This document shows, piece after piece, positions 6,061-10,423 of a stretch of 10,423 nucleotides of DNA (its first letter is position 1; the number at the start of each line of letters is the position of its first letter). Made by a program: the position numbers and the translations under genes. Origin of the DNA: CAZWAP01 sp964632005 (lineage in GTDB: Bacteria > Planctomycetota > Phycisphaerae > Sedimentisphaerales > Anaerobacaceae); the NCBI GenBank assembly GCA_964632005.1, contig CAZWAP010000066.1, positions 1 through 10,423 of the forward strand, written 5' to 3'. The notes beneath the pieces were generated by a model, which saw only the letters and a list, made by a program, of their open reading frames with translations, had not been told where the DNA came from and did not search any database.

Positions 6061-6897
6061 ATGGACGAGTGTATCGAGAAACTGCAAGCAAAGGCTTACG
6101 AGATCCGAAAAATGGTTCTCAAGATGTGCACCAAAGCAGGCACGGGACACCTGACCTCGTCGATGTCCTGTATAGATATTCTGGTAGCGCTGTACCACGG
6201 CGGGATTATGCGATACAATCCTGAAGAGCCGGAATGGCCCGAACGCGACCGCCTGTTTCTCAGCAAGGGTCAGGCCAGCCCCGCTTTATACGCCGTATTG
6301 GCTGATTGCGGATATTTCGATGTGGCCGAGCTTGACCGGTTCGCCCAGAAGGACGGCAAATTTGGGGTCCATTTGCAGAAGGACGTGCCTGGGGTGGAAA
6401 TCACCTGCGGCTCATTGGGTCATGGATTCGGGATTGCTGCAGGCATGGCACTCGGGGCCAAGATGAATAGAGAGCTTTACCTCGTCTTTGCAATCCTTGG
6501 AGACGGGGAGTGCTATGAAGGCTCAATTTGGGAAACAGCGATGTTCGCCGCGCACAACAGATTGAACAATCTTGTCGTTTTTGTCGATCGAAATTTCCTT
6601 TGCGTGACGGACTTTACCGAGAATCTCATCGCGCTAGAGCCTATGGAGGAGAAATGGTCCTCATTTGGTTGGGACGTGGCCAGAATAAACGGCCATCGTT
6701 TTGAGCAGATACTCGCTTCGCTGGAAGGCATCAGGTCGCGCAGATCTTCGCGTCCACTGGTTATCATTGCCGATACCGTCAAAGGTCAAGGCATTGACTT
6801 CGTTTCTGACGTCCCTCTTTGGCACGGTATTGCTCCCAAGGGTAAAGATGCCGAGAGGGCCGAGCTGGCGCTACAAAGGAGGTATCAATATGAGTAA
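6061..6897 (+). CDS. Transketolase, N-terminal (thiamine diphosphate-binding) subunit
   Basis: First half of a split transketolase, 278 residues, the usual size for such subunits. It carries the thiamine diphosphate/Mg motif GDGECYEG starting at Gly147 (Asp148) and ending at Asn178 (VDRN), the His30 of the AGTGHLTSSMS segment, and the CGSLGHGFGIAAGMALG stretch. With its partner it would move a two-carbon ketol unit between sugar phosphates. Split transketolases often lie in sugar- or antibiotic-biosynthesis loci apart from the housekeeping enzyme. The start is supported by GGAGG at 6049-6053, seven nt before the ATG. Its last eight bases overlap the next gene, so translation of the two subunits is probably coupled to keep them equimolar. 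Confidence 0.9.
   Translation: MDECIEKLQAKAYEIRKMVLKMCTKAGTGHLTSSMSCIDILVALYHGGIMRYNPEEPEWPERDRLFLSKGQASPALYAVLADCGYFDVAELDRFAQKDGKFGVHLQKDVPGVEITCGSLGHGFGIAAGMALGAKMNRELYLVFAILGDGECYEGSIWETAMFAAHNRLNNLVVFVDRNFLCVTDFTENLIALEPMEEKWSSFGWDVARINGHRFEQILASLEGIRSRRSSRPLVIIADTVKGQGIDFVSDVPLWHGIAPKGKDAERAELALQRRYQYE
6875..6892 (+). promoter_or_regulatory. Ribosome-binding site deciding the C-subunit start
   Basis: AAAGGAGG at 6875-6882 lies inside the end of the N-subunit gene, seven nt before the ATG at 6890. It shows that the C-subunit starts here and not at an upstream in-frame ATG at 6701, which would run deep into the N-subunit coding sequence. Confidence 0.7.
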
Positions 6898-7852
6898 GCA
6901 AACGCAAAGAGACGCATTCTGGAACAGGGTGTACGACCTGGCAAGAGCGGACAAGAGTATCATCGCCGTTTCTGCTGATATGGGTGCGCCGTCACTGGAT
7001 AAGTTTCGAGCCGACCTGCCGGGCCAGTTTGTTAATGTGGGAATCGCTGAGCAAAACGGTATCGTCGTGGCCGCGGGCCTGGCAATGACCGGCAAACGCC
7101 CTTTTGTGTATGCCATAGCCCCTTTTGCCACCCTCCGGTGCCTCGAACAAATCAGGGTTGAAAGCGGCATAATGAATATCCCCATCACGATTGTAGGGGT
7201 AGGGGCTGGCTTCGGCTATGAGGATTCGGGGCCAACCCATCACCTGACCGAGGACATAGCCATTATGCGAGCGATGCCTCACATCGTTATTAACAGTATA
7301 TCCGACAACGTTATGGCTCAGGCCATAGCCGAGATGTCCTGCTCTATGCCTTTTACCAATTACGTCCGTCTGGAACGTCGATGCCTGCCAGAGCTTTATG
7401 ACAGTAAGACTGACTTTGGCACCGGCATCAATGTACTCCGGCAGGGCCAGGACCTCTGCATCGCCGCAACCGGATATATGGTACACACGGCACTTGAGCT
7501 GGCTGACCGGCTCAAAGAAAAGGATGTCAGTGCGAAGGTGTTGGATGTGTTTACTATCCCCGTAAACTCGTCGCTGCTTCTTGAGCAGATAGGTAATGTC
7601 AGGTCTCTTGTGACCCTGGAGGAGCATTTCCTACCGGGCGGGCTTGGAAGTGCAGTCTGTGAGGTTCTGACCGATGCCGGCGTTGCGATGCCTGTTAAGC
7701 GGATAGGTCTTCCTATAGAGAAGGCGTACTGCTACAAATATGGAGGCAGGCAGGAGATTCACAAGTACTACGGCGTGGATAAGAAAGGGATCCTCGAGCA
7801 GATAATGCAGTTCATGACCATTCGTAACGGCGAATTCATCTTGAATAAGTAG
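6890..7852 (+). CDS. Transketolase, C-terminal (pyrimidine-binding) subunit
   Basis: Second half of the split transketolase, 320 residues. The pyrimidine-binding domain contains the activating glutamate Glu54 in FVNVGIAEQN, followed by AAGLAMTGKRPFVYAIAPF and a YEDSGPTHHLTEDIAIMR segment, all standard for transketolase and DXP-synthase type enzymes. The final third (from about residue 185) has the C-terminal domain layout, including the CIAATGYMVHTALELAD strand-helix and the TLEEHFLPGGLGSAV motif. Together with the upstream subunit it completes one enzyme. It is the last gene of the operon, and a strong hairpin follows 22 nt past its stop. The natural substrates are unknown. The neighbouring heptose-type kinase makes sedoheptulose-7-phosphate or a branched-sugar product plausible. 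Confidence 0.9.
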   Translation: MSKQTQRDAFWNRVYDLARADKSIIAVSADMGAPSLDKFRADLPGQFVNVGIAEQNGIVVAAGLAMTGKRPFVYAIAPFATLRCLEQIRVESGIMNIPITIVGVGAGFGYEDSGPTHHLTEDIAIMRAMPHIVINSISDNVMAQAIAEMSCSMPFTNYVRLERRCLPELYDSKTDFGTGINVLRQGQDLCIAATGYMVHTALELADRLKEKDVSAKVLDVFTIPVNSSLLLEQIGNVRSLVTLEEHFLPGGLGSAVCEVLTDAGVAMPVKRIGLPIEKAYCYKYGGRQEIHKYYGVDKKGILEQIMQFMTIRNGEFILNK

Positions 7853-7873
7853 CCGGTATCCGACCGCCAGATT

Positions 7874-7905
7874 CAACCGTCCCACGAGCTTCAGGACGGT
7901 TGTTT
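7874..7905 (+). terminator. Hairpin at the end of the kinase-transketolase operon
   Basis: A perfect 9-bp inverted repeat, CAACCGTCC at 7874-7882 and GGACGGTTG at 7894-7902, with an 11-nt loop, is followed by TTTC. The stem is strong but the T run is only three bases after the stem, so it may be a weak terminator or an mRNA 3'-end stabiliser. Its position just after the last gene of the operon supports an end-of-transcript role. Confidence 0.6.
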
Positions 7906-8027
7906 CATAAGCGATCGTGCAATCTACCCTCTGGGCTGAGGCATCACGGGGCAGAACAGCACAAATGAAAAAATACGGGATGCAAAAAGTCTAAGTGTGA
8001 TATAGAGCCGATTCGAGCAGGTATTGT

Positions 8028-8045
8028 AACGTAAGCGTCTACGTT
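8028..8045. repeat. Small inverted repeat upstream of the glycosyltransferase
   Basis: AACGTA at 8028-8033 and TACGTT at 8040-8045 form a 6-bp inverted repeat around a 6-nt spacer, 43 nt before the next ATG. It could be an operator half-site pair or a leader hairpin. At this size it may also be chance. Between 7906 and 8027 I see no gene and no convincing promoter. Confidence 0.25.
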
Positions 8046-8088
8046 TCAGGGGCTGTGGAGACCGGATGATCACGGCGGAGAACTTAAA

Positions 8089-8814
8089 ATGAAGATAACG
8101 CTGCTGGTTCCGACCTTGAACGAGCTTGAAGGTATGAAGGCGATTATGCCCAGGATAAAAGATGGATGGGTTGACCAGGTCATAGTCGTCGATGGCCACT
8201 CGACCGACGGAACAGCAGAATTTGCCAAGCAGCGTGGCTATTTCGTCTATGTCCAGAAGAAAAAAGGGCTTAGATACGCCTTTATCGAGGCGCTACCGTA
8301 CATAGAGGGCGATGTCGTTATCACGTTCAGCCCAGATGGAAATAGCATCCCGGAACTGATTCCACCGCTAATCGAGAAAATGAAAGAGGGGTACGATATG
8401 GTCATCGTCTCCCGCTACCTTGACGGGGCCAGAAGTGAGGACGACGACCCGATCACAGCCTTCGGCAACTGGTTCTTCACAAAAACCATTAATTTGTTAC
8501 ATGGCGACCACTACACCGATGCGATGGTGATGTTCCACGCCTACAAGACCAAGCTGATCTATGACCTCGAGCTGCACAAAGACGGGGCCTATGCAACCGC
8601 TGAGAAGTTGTTCCATACGCATATAGGCTGGGAACCTCTGCTCTCGGTCAGAGCGGCCAAGTGCAAGCTCAAGATAGGAGAGATCCCCGGAAATGAGCCT
8701 GCCAGGATTAGCGGTGAAAGGAAGCTGCAGATCGTCAGGTGGGGCTGCGCGTACCTGTTCCAGGTTGTCAGGGAGAAATTCTGTTGGTCACCGACAAAGA
8801 GATTGAATGTGTAG
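8089..8814 (+). CDS. Family 2 glycosyltransferase (DPM1-like, polyprenyl-phosphate sugar transferase type)
   Basis: A 241-residue GT-A fold transferase without membrane helices. PTLNE near residues 8-12 and the nucleotide-sugar-binding loop VDGHSTDGT (Asp35, Asp40) are clear. Where many family 2 enzymes have a DxD or DAD-type metal site, this one reads FSPDGNSIPE with Asp83-Gly84-Asn85. A conserved-looking VSRYLDGARSEDDD stretch follows, then FGNWFFTKTINLL. The layout resembles dolichol/polyprenyl-phosphate mannose or glucose synthases, which transfer a sugar from a nucleotide to polyprenyl phosphate on the cytoplasmic face. No C-terminal membrane helices are present, as in soluble DPM1-like forms. 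GGAG at 8077-8080 lies eight nt before the ATG. It is followed by a membrane protein that could use its lipid-linked product. Confidence 0.86.
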   Translation: MKITLLVPTLNELEGMKAIMPRIKDGWVDQVIVVDGHSTDGTAEFAKQRGYFVYVQKKKGLRYAFIEALPYIEGDVVITFSPDGNSIPELIPPLIEKMKEGYDMVIVSRYLDGARSEDDDPITAFGNWFFTKTINLLHGDHYTDAMVMFHAYKTKLIYDLELHKDGAYATAEKLFHTHIGWEPLLSVRAAKCKLKIGEIPGNEPARISGERKLQIVRWGCAYLFQVVREKFCWSPTKRLNV

Positions 8815-8837
8815 GTTCGTATAGGAGTTTGGAGGAT

Positions 8838-8945
8838 ATGCTTATGCAGCTCGGATGACGCCCCAAAAAAGCATACACCAACAACGTTTATGTAGTTATC
8901 TGCTCAGTTCTAATATGTTGTATGTTCGCGCCATCGCTTCTCTGA
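8838..8945 (+). other. Minimal reading frame and interrupted hydrophobic stretch before the membrane protein
   Basis: GGAGG at 8831-8835 precedes ATGs at 8838 and 8844 that encode only MLMQLG (or MQLG) before a TGA at 8856-8858. Reading on past that TGA in the same frame gives a basic then hydrophobic run (RPKKAY...VYVVICSVLICCMF) that ends at a second TGA at 8943-8945. This looks like a signal-anchor helix. The frame is the same as that of the membrane protein starting at 8961. It may be a leader peptide, the broken start of a lost gene, or chance. The rest of 8815-8960 shows nothing else I can name. Confidence 0.25.
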
Positions 8946-8960
8946 GGTAGAACCAAGATT

Positions 8961-10423
8961 ATGAAAAAGTCTTATCCCATTGTAGCGATCGCTATAACAG
9001 GAATCAGCCTGGCTTTCATTTATAGCCAAGTTGTTGTCGATGACCCACTTGAGAGGTTTAAGCAGCTCGACCGCAAGTTCTATCTGAGCGGGAATGTTAA
9101 AGCGGATTTCGACCTGCGCGATGACGCTTATCTGCTAAAGGTTAGGTGGTACGAACATAACGAAAGCCAGCCACAATCCATCACCGTAAACGGACGTAAG
9201 TTTTCTGCCAATACGTGGCCGTTTACTAAACGAAGCAAGAATTGCTGTCGCCACTATATCCACATTCCCAGAGAGGCGCTCAAAAAAGGCGCGAATACGG
9301 TCGAGGCGGTTTTTCCGGAACCTTATCCTTCATATGTATCTCTTACCGTGCGCAATTACCGCAAATGCATTTCAGGAATTTATATCTTATTTCCCGACTC
9401 GACGGAATTTCCACGCTACAAAATTCCGGCCGGAACCTTTCTTCCGGTAAACATTCTGGCGGTACTGCTCAGCCTGTTGGCCTGGTCCCTCATCAATAGG
9501 GCTGACTTAAAGCAAAGCGAAGTGTTGTTTTACGCCTGCAGATATGCGCGAATCTTGCTCGTATTTGTGTTCACGCTGCTGATAAGTACTTGCATCAGTA
9601 CTGTGCTCGGCTACGGAATAGCCCTTGGACCAGGCCTGTTCTGGGGGCCGGTCTTTATTATCCTGGGTCTGTCTGTCGTGGAAGCCTCCAAGCTGCTCAG
9701 GAGTACTGCGCAAGCAGAGCTTAGGTACCAGCCATCCACGGGTTTCTGGCTTACCAAGACAGGCTTTAACGTCCAAACAGGATCGCTCTTTTTGGTTCTA
9801 ATAATACTGGTCAACCTCTGGGTTTACTGGCCGAGTTTCTCTCATATCTTCCGGCACGACGAGTGGGCCTTTTTCTTCGTCTCCAGGCATACACCACCTG
9901 GTCTGGGCTTCTTTTTCAAGCACATCGACTGGCAGCTATGTCTGCCATACGACCGTTTGATATTCCGCCCGCTTCATCACGCGATGCTCGCAGCTAACCG
10001 TGTAATCTTCGACACCAACTATGTCGGCCCGCACATAATAACATTCAGCAAACACATCATCGCCACGCTCTGCCTGTGGTGGCTTATGTGGCAGTATAAA
10101 CCAACGTGGCTCTCAGCTCTATTTGCGCTGCTGTTTTCGGTGTTGCTGGTACACATAGATCCGGTAATATGGCCGCACCTGGACTCACACATAACAACGA
10201 CCATATTCCTGATTCTCGCGATAATAATATTCCGTAAGACCGTATATGACCAGATAAGGCCGGTCAAAGGCTTTGCCCTGACAGGCGTTCTGCTGCTTCT
10301 GGCTATGCTTGCCACCGAAATAGCAGTACTTATGCCCCTTGTGTTCTTCGGGTCGTACTGGCTCATTCTGAGGGGGCAGGGCCAGCCAGCAACAGGCAAA
10401 AAAGACAGGGCAGCATGGTGGGT
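8961..10423 (+). CDS. Multi-span membrane protein, probable GT-C glycosyltransferase with extracytoplasmic beta domain (incomplete at 3' end)
   Basis: Open without a stop from the ATG at 8961 to the window edge (487 codons); the C-terminus lies outside. A signal-anchor helix spans about residues 5-22. Residues 25-155 are hydrophilic and look like a beta-sandwich/jelly-roll domain: a VNGRKF turn and HIPREALKKGANTVEA, a pattern common in carbohydrate-binding modules. At least eight more hydrophobic segments follow, near 163-179, 198-220, 226-243, 275-292, 366-378, 383-401, 413-426 and 438-473. The loop after the 275-292 helix begins HDEWAFF (Asp300, Glu301), resembling the acidic catalytic loop of GT-C enzymes, and is followed by RLIFRPLHHAM. 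I infer a transferase using polyprenyl-phosphate sugars on the outer face of the membrane. A polymer transporter or an unrelated membrane protein remains possible. The upstream purine-rich site (GAGG, 8944-8947) is 13 nt away and weak. Confidence 0.62.
   Translation, partial: MKKSYPIVAIAITGISLAFIYSQVVVDDPLERFKQLDRKFYLSGNVKADFDLRDDAYLLKVRWYEHNESQPQSITVNGRKFSANTWPFTKRSKNCCRHYIHIPREALKKGANTVEAVFPEPYPSYVSLTVRNYRKCISGIYILFPDSTEFPRYKIPAGTFLPVNILAVLLSLLAWSLINRADLKQSEVLFYACRYARILLVFVFTLLISTCISTVLGYGIALGPGLFWGPVFIILGLSVVEASKLLRSTAQAELRYQPSTGFWLTKTGFNVQTGSLFLVLIILVNLWVYWPSFSHIFRHDEWAFFFVSRHTPPGLGFFFKHIDWQLCLPYDRLIFRPLHHAMLAANRVIFDTNYVGPHIITFSKHIIATLCLWWLMWQYKPTWLSALFALLFSVLLVHIDPVIWPHLDSHITTTIFLILAIIIFRKTVYDQIRPVKGFALTGVLLLLAMLATEIAVLMPLVFFGSYWLILRGQGQPATGKKDRAAWW

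Noticed and set aside
6701..6889. Upstream extension of the transketolase C-subunit to an ATG at 6701
   Set aside because: It would overlap the N-subunit by almost 200 bp in another frame; the strong ribosome-binding site and the family N-terminus fix the start at 6890.
7992..8014. Possible sigma28 (FliA) promoter, TAAG...GCCGATTC
   Set aside because: The gap between the two boxes is 11 nt where the consensus needs about 15, and the -35 word is imperfect.
7930..8027. Resemblance to a cyclic-di-GMP (GEMM) riboswitch: GGGATGCAAA, GTCTAAG and GAGCCGAT in order
   Set aside because: The needed helices do not form: no partner for the GCAAAGCC-type strand and no GGCA...UGCC hairpin at the 3' end. 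Similar words alone are not enough.
9242..9499. 85-codon plus-strand reading frame inside the membrane protein gene
   Set aside because: The other frame is open for 487 codons with coherent hydrophobic segments, so this one is a shadow.

Overview
The window looks like a chromosomal stretch of an anaerobic bacterium. The signs are a corrinoid-type methyltransferase (MttB superfamily), a B12-binding/radical SAM enzyme, about 50% GC, fairly roomy intergenic regions and Shine-Dalgarno sites of uneven strength. A Planctomycetota/PVC-type sediment anaerobe would fit, but that is inference. All genes I can support lie on the + strand.

Layout. (1) 1-182 is an unassigned left edge. (2) 183-1652 encodes an MttB-like methyltransferase with no pyrrolysine codon and no corrinoid protein beside it. 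(3) 1653-2157 has no intact gene. It holds a strong inverted repeat, a decayed-looking reading frame, a plausible intrinsic terminator and, directly after it, a good sigma70-type promoter with a perfect TATAAT. (4) 2158-3096 encodes an SDR-type NAD-dependent sugar epimerase/dehydratase. (5) 3089-3277 looks like the N-terminal stub of a GDP-L-fucose-synthase-like gene, followed by a possible promoter. (6) 3355-7852 is a tight operon: a GHMP kinase of the heptose-7-phosphate kinase type, a B12-binding radical SAM protein, and a transketolase split into N- and C-terminal subunits whose genes overlap by 8 bp. It ends at a 9-bp hairpin. (7) 8089-8814 encodes a family 2 glycosyltransferase of the DPM1-like type. 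(8) 8961 to the right edge is an incomplete multi-membrane-span protein that looks like a GT-C glycosyltransferase with an extracytoplasmic beta-sandwich domain inserted after its first helix.

How they could work together (inference). The epimerase, sugar kinase, radical SAM enzyme and split transketolase look like a module that builds and modifies an unusual sugar. The kinase type and the transketolase together point towards sedoheptulose/heptose or branched-sugar chemistry. The DPM1-like enzyme would load a sugar on a polyprenyl phosphate, and the GT-C protein would use such a lipid-linked donor outside the membrane. Two gene remnants (about 1763-2083 and 3089-3277) suggest the locus has been rearranged. 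No RNA genes, CRISPR arrays, insertion sequences or transposases were seen.
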